Shown here piece after piece: positions 51,673 to 61,047 of a stretch of 64,000 nucleotides of DNA (position 1 is its first letter; each line of letters begins with the position of its first letter). The notes under the pieces were generated by a model. That model searched no databases. It had not been told where the DNA came from and saw nothing but the letters and a program-made list of their open reading frames with translations. The position numbers were made by a program, and so were the translations under genes. The stretch covers positions 2,474,986 to 2,538,985 of the forward strand of contig NC_015856.1 of assembly GCF_000221045.1 (NCBI RefSeq), given 5' to 3'. The stretch comes from Collimonas fungivorans Ter331. Its GTDB lineage: Bacteria > Pseudomonadota > Gammaproteobacteria > Burkholderiales > Burkholderiaceae_D.

Positions 51673-52779
51673 ATGACACAACGATTCTGCAACCCCGTCG
51701 CGACCCACTTCGGTCCTGGCAGCCTTGAAGAACTGCCCGGAATCGTCAGCGGCGCAAAAGTGGCAGTGGTGACTTTTCCCGAAGCGCGTTCGTTGGGTCT
51801 TCTTAAAAAACTGGAGGATTTGCTAGGCAAGCAGCTGGTGTGTGTCATCGAAAATGTTCACCCCAACCCGGACGTTTCCCAACTGGCAGAAATGTATAAC
51901 CGGTTCTGGCGGGACGAACACGCATGCGATACGGTTGTGGCGTTAGGGGGCGGAAGCGCTATCGACACCGCCAAGGCCTTGATGGTCGGAACGGAAGGAG
52001 GGAGTTTCGATGAGCTGCTGGCCCTGCTTGCCGACGGCAAGCCTTTTACGCCAAGCAGGGTGAAGACGCTCATTGCCATCCCCACGACCGCCGGCACCGG
52101 CAGCGAAGTAACGCCGTGGGCAACGATCTGGGATGCGGCAAAAAAAAAGAAATATTCGCTGCACCTGGATTGCACCTGGCCCAAAGCCGCTATTGTCGAT
52201 CCGGATTTAATGCTTACCCTTCCCCGGGCAATGACGGTTTCCACGGGACTGGATGCGTTGTCGCACGCGCTGGAATCGATCTGGAACGTCAATGCCAATC
52301 CGATCTCAGACACGCTCGCGATCGGGGCGATCCAAGAGATCATGGCTTGCCTGCCGTTACTTGCCAAGGAGCTCGACAACAAGACGCTGCGATCATCCAT
52401 GGCGCTCGCTGCGATGAAGGCAGGGTTGGCATTCTCCAATACCAAAACGGCCCTCGCTCACTCAATTTCTTACGAGATGACTCTGCGATATGGATTGCCG
52501 CATGGCATAGCCTGCTCGTTCACACTCCCCTTGGTGCTCGGCATGGCATGGGGCGAGCTGCCCGACAGGGACGCAGCCCTGCAGAGAGCGTTCAATGCCG
52601 ATCGAAACACTGCGGTGGACCGTTTACGCGCCTTTCTGCACCAGCTCGAAGTCGGGACCGAATTTTCCGACTATGGCGTTTCGGGGAAAGAAGCGCAGGA
52701 GATGGTGCAGCACGCCATGCAGGGTGCGCGAGGGAAGAATTTTATCGGGGCAAAGGCCGCTGGCTGCGGGCACGGATGA
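51673..52779 (+). CDS. Iron-containing alcohol dehydrogenase family protein
   Basis: This 368-residue group III dehydrogenase has the NAD-binding motif ALGGGSAIDTAKAL near residue 94 and TTAGTGSEVTPWATI near residue 138. Fe ligands are an Asp near residue 191, SHALES, and the H-x3-x-E/H stretch HSISYEMTLRYGLPHG. The motif set resembles phosphonoacetaldehyde or related short-aldehyde reductases, but no phosphonate genes are nearby. CAGGAGACCCG precedes the ATG. The C-terminus (GAKAAGCGHG) is shorter than usual and may be slightly truncated. Confidence 0.82.
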   Translation: MTQRFCNPVATHFGPGSLEELPGIVSGAKVAVVTFPEARSLGLLKKLEDLLGKQLVCVIENVHPNPDVSQLAEMYNRFWRDEHACDTVVALGGGSAIDTAKALMVGTEGGSFDELLALLADGKPFTPSRVKTLIAIPTTAGTGSEVTPWATIWDAAKKKKYSLHLDCTWPKAAIVDPDLMLTLPRAMTVSTGLDALSHALESIWNVNANPISDTLAIGAIQEIMACLPLLAKELDNKTLRSSMALAAMKAGLAFSNTKTALAHSISYEMTLRYGLPHGIACSFTLPLVLGMAWGELPDRDAALQRAFNADRNTAVDRLRAFLHQLEVGTEFSDYGVSGKEAQEMVQHAMQGARGKNFIGAKAAGCGHG

Positions 52780-53100
52780 TCGAAGATCTGCCGACCATGC
52801 CATAAATGCGTAAACTTTGCCCAAGGTTGGATAAGGGCTGCTCTAGTCAGGATCTGCAGGCGAAATGTGAAAATTGTCCGATGTCGGCGCCCTCTTTCAA
52901 CGTAAACTGTAAATGGACCTCATCGCGCGCTACTACCGAAAGCCTTGCCTGTGGAATTGCCATGTTTATCCGATCCCGTCTTTGTTCTCAATGGCGATCT
53001 TAAATCAAATCCTCCGCCAGGCCGTCGCTGCGATGTTTATCCACATGCAATTATGTAAAAGGAAATTTTCAGTCCCTTGTTATCTAATCAGGAGAATTCA
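52780..53100. other. Intergenic region without gene
   Basis: I see no gene. GCGATGTTTATCC-like and CATGTTTATCCG-like segments recur (near 52967 and 53032). The last 20 bases hold the ribosome site of the next gene. Nothing else is supported. Confidence 0.3.
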
Positions 53101-53502
53101 ATGAGCCAGTCACAAGATGCCAAAAAGGTGTTGTTCGTCGGCCAGCAGCCGGAAACGGTTGATTTCTCGGATCCGGCCTTACCGCCGGGTTTCAACGCGG
53201 AGAAAATCCATGCCGGCATCAGTATTGGCATGCAGCAGATGACAGAGCGCGGCTGGCATGCCGATCTCTGCCTGGTGCAGCCGGACGAATCCGGCGCTGC
53301 GGCGCTTGAACGTCAACTCGCCGGCACGGCCTACGACTGCGTGGTGATCGGCGGCGGGATCCGCATTCCTCCGAAGAGCCTGCTGCTCTTCGAAAGGCTC
53401 CTGAACACTGTCCACAAAGCCGCTCCCAAGGCATCCATCGCTTTCAACACAACGCCTCAGGACACTGGGGATGCGGCGGCCCGGTGGCTGCACACTGAAT
53501 GA
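53101..53502 (+). CDS. Conserved hypothetical cytoplasmic protein
   Basis: This 133-residue protein starts after AGGAGAATTCA. It has a Rossmann-like alternation (KKVLFVGQQPETVDF, WHADLCLVQPDES, AYDCVVIGGGIRIPP) and ends TTPQDTGDAAARWL. It looks like a small flavodoxin-fold or NAD-like domain without catalytic residues I can name. It has no operon partner on its strand. Confidence 0.6.
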   Translation: MSQSQDAKKVLFVGQQPETVDFSDPALPPGFNAEKIHAGISIGMQQMTERGWHADLCLVQPDESGAAALERQLAGTAYDCVVIGGGIRIPPKSLLLFERLLNTVHKAAPKASIAFNTTPQDTGDAAARWLHTE

Positions 53503-53544
53503 TTCGTCTGCGGCACGCTTGCCCTCACTGTGCAAGAGCGGAAA

Positions 53545-53940
53545 TCAGGCCGGAATGGTCGCGATCGCATCAATCTCGACCAGCACCTCCGGATGGAACA
53601 GTGTCGCCACGCCGATCAGCGAGCTGGCCGGCGGATGTGCCGTATCGATGAAGCGATCGCGCACGGAACGTATGGTTGGAAGCAATCCGGGCTGGAAATC
53701 GCGGACGTAGATCGTCAAGCGCGCCACATGCCGAAAACTGCTGCCCGAGGCCTTCAGCGTTTCATCCAGATTGGAAAAAACCTGTTCAAGCTGGATCTCG
53801 AGTTCCGGCCCCGCAATCGAACCGTCCGCCCGGAATGGCACATGGCCGGAAAGCAGCAGCAGTTTTCCGCTCTCGATAATCGCAGCTTGCGAAATTCCGG
53901 GGATATTGTTTCCAGGCGGGTTGACTGCGCGGAATGTCAT
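53545..53940 (-). CDS. RidA-family (YjgF/YER057c/UK114) protein
   Basis: This 131-residue protein has the RidA pattern: LSGHVPFRADGSIAG near the start, QLEQVFSNLDETLKASGSS, LTIYVRDFQ, and the C-terminal VLVEIDAIATIP. In true RidA deaminases PARSxxEV supplies an Arg that binds the carboxylate. Here the segment reads PPASSLIGV, so that Arg is missing. It probably belongs to one of the Rid subgroups without imine deaminase activity, or with a different substrate. Confidence 0.82.
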   Translation of the reverse strand: MTFRAVNPPGNNIPGISQAAIIESGKLLLLSGHVPFRADGSIAGPELEIQLEQVFSNLDETLKASGSSFRHVARLTIYVRDFQPGLLPTIRSVRDRFIDTAHPPASSLIGVATLFHPEVLVEIDAIATIPA

Positions 53941-53957
53941 TGGCTGATTTCCTTCGA

Positions 53958-54185
53958 TTAACTATCGGGAATCCTGGTTTCGGCCGCTTCGAGCTGATGT
54001 CGCGTACTCTCAAGCTCTTTTGTTGACAAGACGACACGCAGGTCTTTCGCAATCGCCAAGTAAATATCATAGGCGGCACTAAAGGAAAGTGCGCCCGTCC
54101 TCACCTGATGCTCCAATATCGAAAGGACATTGGCCAACAGCATGTGATCTAAGCTGCTGGCTGCCTCTTGCCTGGTCTGGGCCAT
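53958..54185 (-). CDS. Small helical hypothetical protein
   Basis: This 75-residue, Ala/Leu/Glu-rich and probably all-helical protein (SLDHMLLANVLSILEHQVRTG, ELESTRHQLEAAE) ends in a coiled-coil-like segment. It is 17 bp upstream of the RidA gene on the same strand and probably co-transcribed. The family is not recognised. Confidence 0.5.
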   Translation of the reverse strand: MAQTRQEAASSLDHMLLANVLSILEHQVRTGALSFSAAYDIYLAIAKDLRVVLSTKELESTRHQLEAAETRIPDS

Positions 54186-54288
54186 GATTTGTTCGCCTTG
54201 AAATTGACGATGAGCAATTATGCCAGAAACACAAAGGAAACCGCAGCGTCAATTCCCGGCCGGGCGCACCAGCGCAGTATTCCAGGCG

Positions 54289-55209
54289 CTAAGCAGCAGC
54301 AACCGCACCAAAGATCAGCGACCGGTGCGCTGCCACGCCCGCCATGACGCCGTCGGCAACCGCATGCGCCACGCCGGGAGCCATGCGCGCGGCATCGCCG
54401 CAGCAGTAGACGCCGGCCACGGTGCTGGCCTTCTGGATGTCGGTGCGGATGAACATGCCGGTCATTCCCTCATCAAAAGCGCAGCCCAGCTGCTCTGCCA
54501 GCGGATTGGCGGCGTGGGTCCGACTCATCACGAACAGCCCGGCCATCGACTGGATGCGGCCGTCGCTCAGCACCACATCGGCCTTGCCCGCCATGCGCGC
54601 CACCGGCGTGCGCTCAATCGTCACGCCGCGCTGGACCAGGCTGGCCAGTTGCTCTTCATCCGGCTCGAACGCGCCGTTGAGAAACAGCGTTGTCGTGCCC
54701 CAGTCAGGCAGCATCAAAGCCTGGTGTATCGATAGTGGCCCTGTGGCCAGCACGCCGATGCTGCCTTGATCGAGTTCATAACCGTCGCAGTACGGACAGC
54801 TGAACACACTGCGGCCCCAACGTTCGGCCAGTCCCTCAAGCTGCGGCAATTCGTCGACTACCCCGGTCGCCAGCACCAGCCGGCGCGCCTGCAGCAGCTG
54901 GCCGTTATCCAGCGTCAGGTGGAAGCCGCCTTCGCTGGCGGCCGCTGCCACCGCAGTGCCGTCCCGCCATGTAACGCTGGGGTAAGCCAGCAGCTGGGCG
55001 CGGCCGGCGGCGGCGATGGCCGATCCCTCGCTGCCGTCTTGCGTCAGGAAGCCGTGCGAATGGCTGGCATAGCGGTTGCGGCGCTGGCCGGCGTCTATCA
55101 CCAGCACGCGGCGGCGCGCCCGCGCCAGCTGCAGCGCTGCCGACAGGCCGGCGTAGCTGCCGCCGACGACGATGGCGTCGAACTCATTTCCTGGATGCCG
55201 GGTGGGCAT
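54289..55209 (-). CDS. Thioredoxin-reductase-like NAD(P)/FAD oxidoreductase
   Basis: This 306-residue flavoprotein has an FAD motif VVGGSYAGLSAALQLAR near residue 13, the CxxC disulfide in FSCPYCDGYE near residue 137, and a C-terminal FAD contact VYCCGDAARMAPGVAHAV. This is the TrxB-like fold. The ATG at 55209 lies 26 bp inside the end of the Rrf2 regulator gene, which suggests translational coupling and regulation by that protein. The thioredoxin partner is not in the window. Confidence 0.82.
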   Translation of the reverse strand: MPTRHPGNEFDAIVVGGSYAGLSAALQLARARRRVLVIDAGQRRNRYASHSHGFLTQDGSEGSAIAAAGRAQLLAYPSVTWRDGTAVAAAASEGGFHLTLDNGQLLQARRLVLATGVVDELPQLEGLAERWGRSVFSCPYCDGYELDQGSIGVLATGPLSIHQALMLPDWGTTTLFLNGAFEPDEEQLASLVQRGVTIERTPVARMAGKADVVLSDGRIQSMAGLFVMSRTHAANPLAEQLGCAFDEGMTGMFIRTDIQKASTVAGVYCCGDAARMAPGVAHAVADGVMAGVAAHRSLIFGAVAAA

Positions 55210-55648
55210 AGTTTTCTTCCTTGTGTTTCTTGTATTGAAGGTTGAAGCGCCCCGACAGGTCGGCCAGCGTGACGTCCTTGAAATGCTCGATGAGCAAGGC
55301 TTCAGCCGCGTCAAAAGCGCTCGACAACGATTGGTTAACCACCTTTTCCACCAGGCAGTCCGGATGATCGGCGCGGTGCCCCATCGCAAACACGGTGGGG
55401 GCGCCGACGGCTTCGTAGATATCGTGCAAGGTCACTTTGTGCAGATCGCAGGTGATGGTCCAGCCGCCGCCGTGGCCCCTGCCGGAACCGACGTAGCCGC
55501 GCTCGCGCAGGCCGGCCAGCACGCGCCGCACCAGCACCGGGTTGGTGTCCAGGTAGACCGCCAGTTCTTCGGAGGTGAATGGCCGCTCGCCGTGCGCCAT
55601 ATGCAGCAGCACGTGGAGGATCGATGAAAGTTTGCTGTCTCTTCTCAT
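55184..55648 (-). CDS. Rrf2-family transcriptional regulator
   Basis: This 154-residue winged-HTH protein (KLSSILHVLLHMAHGERPFTSEELAVYLDTNPVLVRRVL, wing SGRGHGGGWTIT) belongs to the Rrf2 family. Only two Cys are present (TCDL and DCLV), not the three-Cys cluster of IscR or NsrR, so an Fe-S cluster is uncertain. It precedes and overlaps the thioredoxin-reductase-like gene and is the likely redox-responsive controller of that gene. Confidence 0.82.
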   Translation of the reverse strand: MRRDSKLSSILHVLLHMAHGERPFTSEELAVYLDTNPVLVRRVLAGLRERGYVGSGRGHGGGWTITCDLHKVTLHDIYEAVGAPTVFAMGHRADHPDCLVEKVVNQSLSSAFDAAEALLIEHFKDVTLADLSGRFNLQYKKHKEENYAHPASRK

Positions 55649-55711
55649 GTAACTAATGATAGTACATAGTCTGAGTTTGTGCAGGCATGGCCGCTGTGTG
55701 CGATTCGAAAA

Positions 55712-56155
55712 CTACTGCGCGGCCTGTCCCTGTTGAGCTTTGCTATGTTCAGCCAGCGCTACCGCTTTATAGTCGTAGGAAGGATAGAACTCCGTCCTGT
55801 AGCTGCCCCAGGCCGTATCTTCGAGCACGCGGTTTACCTCGCGCAGGCGCGAGGCGGGCAAGCGCAGCGTGATGACTTGTCCGATGCCCATCGTTACATA
55901 CCAGCTTACTACCTCTACTCCTGCCGGCGGGAACGCATTGTAAAACCCCTGTTTGGCAAGCTGGGCGTTCAACTCGCCCAGCGGACGCGACTGGTCGTGT
56001 TTCAAGAACACGGTCAGCAACAGCGCATTGTCCGGCGTGGCGGCCGCATTGCCGGCAGCGGGGGCCGCCACCGATTGCGCCATGGCGCCGCCGGCGTGAA
56101 AAGCCGCAGACGCCAGCAATGCGGACATCAACAACGATCTGAATTTTCCTTGCAT
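55712..56155 (-). CDS. Conserved small exported protein
   Basis: This 147-residue protein has a signal peptide (MQGKFRSLLMSALLASAAF to AMAQ). The mature part contains LLLTVFLKHDQSRPLGELN, GVEVVSWYVTMGIGQVITL and VLEDTAWGSYRTEFYPSYDY. It looks like a conserved periplasmic domain of unknown function. It lies 35 bp downstream of the ModA-like gene on the same strand and may be co-transcribed with it. Confidence 0.65.
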   Translation of the reverse strand: MQGKFRSLLMSALLASAAFHAGGAMAQSVAAPAAGNAAATPDNALLLTVFLKHDQSRPLGELNAQLAKQGFYNAFPPAGVEVVSWYVTMGIGQVITLRLPASRLREVNRVLEDTAWGSYRTEFYPSYDYKAVALAEHSKAQQGQAAQ

Positions 56156-56190
56156 GATGTGCTCCTTGTAGTTAACCGCAATCGATTTGC

Positions 56191-56976
56191 TTAAGGCTTG
56201 ACCGCTTCCATTCCTTTTCCCTGCAGTACCCGCGCCGTTTCCGGACTTGCCAGCAAATCCAGCAACGCCTGCGCCGCCGCCGGTTCCTTGCTGGCGGCGC
56301 CGATGGCGGCGGTGTAGACGGTGAAATTCTGGATCTCGGCCGGCAACGGGCCAACTAAAACCACGCCTTTGACTGCTAGGATTTCGCTGATCTGCTGGAA
56401 ACCGAGCGTCGCTTCTTTGTTCAGCAGATGCTCGCCGACGTAGCCGCCCTGCACCTTCACCGCCTTGCGCTCGATTTCATCGGCGATTCCCCATTGCCGG
56501 AACAGCTGCGCCAGGTAGATCCCGCTGGATCCGCCTGCAGCGGGATCGATGTAGGCGACCGATCTGGCGTCGAGCAGAGCCTGCTTGAAACGCTCCACGG
56601 TACTGATGTCCGGCTTCGGCGCGCCGGCCAGCACCATGGCGCCAATGCCGACCCGCGCCAGGTTCACCACGCTGGCAGCGTTCGCTTTCTGCCTGGCGAC
56701 CAGTTGCGCGATCAGGTCCGGCGTCATGATCGCCACGTCGAACGCAGCGCCGCCTTCAATGCGTTTGGCAATGCCGCCGGCGGTATCGTTTTGCAGGATG
56801 ATCTTGTTGCCGGTGCTGGCCTCGAACTGCGGCGCCACGGCTGCAACAACCTGTTTGTATGCGCCGGAGGTGAGCACAGTCAGGTCAGCAGCCGGCGCTG
56901 GCAGCGGCAGCGCGATCGCCGCCACAGTCGCACTGGAAGCGACCCATTTTTTAATTCTGCTGACATTGTTTTTCAC
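56191..56976 (-). CDS. ModA-like substrate-binding protein
   Basis: This periplasmic protein of about 262 residues has a signal segment (VASSATVAAIALPLPAPAA) and then LTVLTSGAYKQVVAAVAPQFE. AAFDVAIMTPDLIAQLV and PAAGGSSGIYLAQLFRQWGI follow, as in molybdate/tungstate-type binding proteins. No ATG fits the start; GTG 56976 or TTG 56988 are the options. No permease or ATPase gene is adjacent, so it may be an orphan sensor or serve a distant transporter. Confidence 0.75.
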   Translation of the reverse strand: MKNNVSRIKKWVASSATVAAIALPLPAPAADLTVLTSGAYKQVVAAVAPQFEASTGNKIILQNDTAGGIAKRIEGGAAFDVAIMTPDLIAQLVARQKANAASVVNLARVGIGAMVLAGAPKPDISTVERFKQALLDARSVAYIDPAAGGSSGIYLAQLFRQWGIADEIERKAVKVQGGYVGEHLLNKEATLGFQQISEILAVKGVVLVGPLPAEIQNFTVYTAAIGAASKEPAAAQALLDLLASPETARVLQGKGMEAVKP

Positions 56977-57193
56977 AATTGATAACAATTCTTGTCTGTA
57001 ATATAATGACCGCGAGAGTTCAGCCTCGCTAATTTACCTGTAAATCAGCTTGTAAATTTTTATCCGCACCGCGGATATCCTTCGCATCGATGCACGCCAG
57101 ACGTCTCTACAGATGTCCAGCCGCAACGATCGCTCCAGATAAGTTTTGCCAGCCGTACCGCCAGCCAACATCTCACTGTTTTAAGGAAATTCC

Positions 57194-57922
57194 ATGAGAA
57201 AACGCTTGCCTCGCCTGTTTCGTACAAGCTCCATCATTGTCGCCGGCCTGCTTACCGGACCGGCACCCGCATCGGCTGTCGACGCCGATCCGGAATTTAC
57301 TGCCGCTGAAAACCGCCTCAAAGCCAAGAATACTTTCGATAGCCTGAGCCGCTCCAAGGCAAGGCGCGCCTTCGATGCCTTGCCGCCAGCCGATCGCGAG
57401 AGACTATTATCGTCGCGAATCAGAAAGGCTGCGCCGGATGCGGCCAAACCCAGGATTTTTCTACGGGACGAGACCGATGACTGCCGCAACATGCCAAGCT
57501 ATAGCGAAAATAGCGTCGGCTTCAGAATCGGCGTGACGCCGAATGGCTTGAAATTCAGCGGCGGACCCAGCGAACCGTTGCGGGCGCCGTATTCATCCAT
57601 GCATAAAGGCACAGGCTTTTGCGATTTTTCCCAGCATGGCATGACGCCGGCAGTCCGGCAAAATGCAGGCGAATACCGGGCCAATTTGCACGGTGCGAAT
57701 ATCCCGCCTCCTTTTAGAAGCCGCCATTCGCCTGCTTCCGCGCTAGGCGAATCGCTGCGCAACCAGCACTATGCCAATGAACAGCAGCGGCAATCGGCAA
57801 ACCCGCCGCCGATGCCCGTGACGACAGATACCTATCGCGAAGGCCGGTCAAACCGGACTCCCCATTTGCCAGGCAGGGTCATCGTTACCACACCTGGCGG
57901 AGGCCTCAGATTCAAGCCGTAG
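57194..57922 (+). CDS. Exported hypothetical protein
   Basis: This 242-residue protein has a basic signal peptide (MRKRLPRLFRTSSIIVAGL to ASAV) and a mature region rich in Arg, Pro and Asn. It contains ENRLKAKNTFDSLSRSKARRAF and GGPSEPLRAPYSSMHKGTGF, with one Cys pair. AAGGAAATTCC precedes the ATG. The family is not recognised. It converges on the efflux operon. Confidence 0.5.
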   Translation: MRKRLPRLFRTSSIIVAGLLTGPAPASAVDADPEFTAAENRLKAKNTFDSLSRSKARRAFDALPPADRERLLSSRIRKAAPDAAKPRIFLRDETDDCRNMPSYSENSVGFRIGVTPNGLKFSGGPSEPLRAPYSSMHKGTGFCDFSQHGMTPAVRQNAGEYRANLHGANIPPPFRSRHSPASALGESLRNQHYANEQQRQSANPPPMPVTTDTYREGRSNRTPHLPGRVIVTTPGGGLRFKP

Positions 57923-57966
57923 CAGCTACGGCCTGATCCGATTCGCTTGGGCGACGCTGACCATAG

Positions 57967-60900
57967 TCAGGTATTTGCGCCTGCTTCCTTGAGCCGGGCG
58001 TCGCTGTTGCGGGTCAGCAGCCTTCTGGCCCAATGCTCGAACTCGTCGATGTAGGTAAACACCACCGGCACCACCAGCAAGCTCAGCGCGGTCGAGGTCA
58101 GCAAGCCGCCGATGACGGCTACCGCCATCGGCTGCCGGAAGCTGGCGTCGGCGCCGAAACCGAGGGCGATCGGGGCCATGCCGGCGATCATGGCGACGGT
58201 AGTCATGACGATCGGCCGGGCCCGCTTGTGGCAGGCGTCTATCAATGCCTCGAACACCGACATGCCGCGGTCGCGCTTGCCGACGATGGCGTATTCGACC
58301 AGCAATATCGAGTTCTTGGTGACGATCCCCATCAGCATGACCAGGCCGATCATCGATGGAATATCCAGTTCGCTGCGCGCCATCAGCAGCGCCAGGAAGG
58401 CGCCGCCCAGCGACAGCGGAATCGCCGACAGGATGGTGACCGGCTGCAGGAAATCGCGGAACAGCAGCACCAGCACGCAAAACACGCACAGCACGCCGAT
58501 GACGATCGCCATCATGAAGCCGGCGCCCAGCTCCGCCGCTATTTCCGCATCGCCGGTCTGGATCAGCTGCACGCTGGACGGCATCTGCTTGACCGCCGGC
58601 AGCGCTTTCGCCGCCGCCAGGGCTTCGCCCAACGGCATGCCGCCGAGATCGGCGCTGACTGTGACGTAACGCCGGCGGTCGTAACGTTCGATTTTCGACG
58701 GTCCGCTTTCCACCGACAAGCTCGCCACCGAAGAAAGCGGCACCAGGCCGTTGCGGCCAAGCACATGCAGGTTGGCAAACGTGGTCACGTCCTGGCGGTC
58801 GGTATCCGGTACGCTGACATTGATATCGACCTGCCGGTTGTCGAGGTTCAGCTTGGCCAGGTTTGCCGAAAAATCGCCGGCCGTGGCGATCCGCACCACC
58901 TGGCCGATAGCGGCGGTCGACACCCCCAGTTCGCTGGCGCGCTGCAGGTCCGGCCGCACGATGATTTCCGGGCGCTCCAGGCTGGCGGTAGAGCTGATAT
59001 TGGCCAAGCTGCCGACGCCGCGCAGCTGCCGCTCCATCGCCTGGGCGGTCGCCTTCAGCGCATTTTCATTGTCGCCGGCAAGGATCAGCTGCATTTTCTC
59101 GCCGGGGCCGCCCGCACCCACTGTGAATCGAGCGCCGGGCACATTCAGCAAGGCCTTCCGCACCGCTTTCTCGATTTCAGTCTGGCGCGGACGTTTGGCG
59201 CGATCGGACAAGGAAAGCGTCAGCGATCCGTTGCGCACTTCGCCAGCCTGCAGCTGTCCGCCGCCGACCACCTGCGACACGCCTACCGTGGTGAAAATGT
59301 TATCAATGCCGCCCACGCTGCCAAGCGCGCCGCGCGCCCGTTCGGCTACCGCCAGCGTATTCTGCAACGAGCTGCCAGGCGGCAGTTCGACATTGACCGT
59401 GGTATACCCGCGGTCGGCCGGCGGCATCAAACCGGTCGAGATGAATGGAATCAGCGCCACCGAACCGACAAAAAACAGGGTCGCCGCCAGCATGGTGGTC
59501 TTGCGATGCGCCATGCACCAGCGCACCGCATGCAGGTACCAGCGCATGATGCGTCCATCCTGCTGTTCAACCGCAGGCTTGGACTTCAGCAGGTAGGCAG
59601 CCATCATCGGCGTCAGGATACGCGCCACCAGCAGCGAAGTGAGGACGGCGATCACCGCGGTCCAGCCGAACTGCTTGAAGAACAGGCCCGCTATGCCGCT
59701 CATCATGGCCGTCGGCAGGAACACCACGACCAGGGCCATGGTGGTGGCCATCACCGCCAGCGCGATTTCCGTGACCGCGTCGCCGGCCGCCTGCAGGATC
59801 GGCTTGCCCATATGCGCATGGCGCTCGATATTCTCGATTTCGACAATCGCGTCGTCCACCAGGATGCCGACGATCACCGCCAGCGCCAGCAAGGTCAGGG
59901 TATTCAGGGAAAAGCCGAACCACGCCATGGCGGCGAAGGCAGGCAGGATCGACAAGGGCAGCGCCGAGGCCGCAACCAGGGTCGCGCGCCAGTCGCGCAG
60001 GAACCACCAGACCACCAGCACCGCCAGGATCGAGCCTTCGTACAGCATGTCCATCGAGCCTTCGTACTGCTCCTTGGTGTAGCCGACGGTTCCCGAAATC
60101 CGCGTGAACTTCAAGGTGCGGTTGCTGGCTTGCAGCTTCTCCAGCGCCGCGCCGACGTTTTTCGCAATCACGGTTTCGTCGTAACCCTTGGCGCGGAACA
60201 CCTTGAAGCCGACCACCGGCTTGCCGTCCAACAAGGCAATCTGGGCGCGCTCGGCGCTGGCGTCGCTGATGGTGGCGATCTGGTCCAGCCTGAGCTTGCG
60301 GCCATTGGCCAGCGTGATCGGGAACGCCGCCAGCTCCGAGGCCTGGTGCACCGTAGCGATCACCCGCGCCGATTGTTCTTCCTGGCCAAACTGCCCGCGC
60401 CCGCCCGACGATTCCTGCTGCATGTTGCGCAACGCCTGGGAGACGTCGACCGCAGTCACGCCCTGCGCCGCCATGCGCACCGGATCGACCGCGACGCGCA
60501 CCTGGCGCGTCAGGCCGCCGACCCGGTCTATGCGGCCGATGCCCGGCACTGCCAGGATCGCCTTGCCAACGGTGTCGTCGACAAACCAGGACAGCGCTTC
60601 TTCGCCCATGTCGGCGGCGATGGCGTACACCAGCACCGCATCGCCGCCGACGGTGACGGCGCTGACGGTCGGCTGCTGCAGGTCGGTCGGCAACTGCGAG
60701 CGTACGCTGTCGACTGAATTCTTGGTGTCGATCAGGGCGTCCGAGAGATTCTTCTCAAGCACGAATTCCACCGTGATCTGCACCTGGCCGTCGGTGATCG
60801 AGGTGCGCAGGTGCTTGAGCCCGCTCATGGTCGCCAGGGCGTCTTCCACCTTGCGCGCCACCTCGGTTTCCAGCTGCGCCGGCGCGGCGCCGGGCTGCGT

Positions 60901-61047
60901 CAGCGTGACATTGATGGTGGGCAGGTCGATATCCGGCAGGTTCTGGATCGGCAACTTATGGAAACCCATGATGCCGGCGATAGTCAGCAAAGCGAACAGC
61001 AGGATCGCCGGGATCGGGTTGCGGATGGACCAGGTGGCGAAATTCAT
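57967..61047 (-). CDS. RND efflux pump inner-membrane transporter
   Basis: This 1026-residue RND (HAE1-like) transporter begins MNFATWSIRNPIPAILLFALL and has the proton-relay helix VGILVDDAIVEIENIERH near residue 400. Large periplasmic loops (GTVGYTKEQYEGSMDMLYEG) and a second six-helix block ending in GGLLTSTALSLLVVPVVF complete it. It pumps drugs or solvents using the proton gradient. Its ATG overlaps the stop of the membrane-fusion gene (ATGA). That partner is frameshifted, so the pump may be without a functional adaptor. Confidence 0.9.
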   Translation of the reverse strand: MNFATWSIRNPIPAILLFALLTIAGIMGFHKLPIQNLPDIDLPTINVTLTQPGAAPAQLETEVARKVEDALATMSGLKHLRTSITDGQVQITVEFVLEKNLSDALIDTKNSVDSVRSQLPTDLQQPTVSAVTVGGDAVLVYAIAADMGEEALSWFVDDTVGKAILAVPGIGRIDRVGGLTRQVRVAVDPVRMAAQGVTAVDVSQALRNMQQESSGGRGQFGQEEQSARVIATVHQASELAAFPITLANGRKLRLDQIATISDASAERAQIALLDGKPVVGFKVFRAKGYDETVIAKNVGAALEKLQASNRTLKFTRISGTVGYTKEQYEGSMDMLYEGSILAVLVVWWFLRDWRATLVAASALPLSILPAFAAMAWFGFSLNTLTLLALAVIVGILVDDAIVEIENIERHAHMGKPILQAAGDAVTEIALAVMATTMALVVVFLPTAMMSGIAGLFFKQFGWTAVIAVLTSLLVARILTPMMAAYLLKSKPAVEQQDGRIMRWYLHAVRWCMAHRKTTMLAATLFFVGSVALIPFISTGLMPPADRGYTTVNVELPPGSSLQNTLAVAERARGALGSVGGIDNIFTTVGVSQVVGGGQLQAGEVRNGSLTLSLSDRAKRPRQTEIEKAVRKALLNVPGARFTVGAGGPGEKMQLILAGDNENALKATAQAMERQLRGVGSLANISSTASLERPEIIVRPDLQRASELGVSTAAIGQVVRIATAGDFSANLAKLNLDNRQVDINVSVPDTDRQDVTTFANLHVLGRNGLVPLSSVASLSVESGPSKIERYDRRRYVTVSADLGGMPLGEALAAAKALPAVKQMPSSVQLIQTGDAEIAAELGAGFMMAIVIGVLCVFCVLVLLFRDFLQPVTILSAIPLSLGGAFLALLMARSELDIPSMIGLVMLMGIVTKNSILLVEYAIVGKRDRGMSVFEALIDACHKRARPIVMTTVAMIAGMAPIALGFGADASFRQPMAVAVIGGLLTSTALSLLVVPVVFTYIDEFEHWARRLLTRNSDARLKEAGANT

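Noticed and set aside
58033-60717. An 894-codon open frame on the plus strand
   Set aside because: It lies wholly opposite the intact RND transporter gene, is His/Arg/Gln-rich in the way of antisense frames of GC-rich genes, and has no domain pattern.
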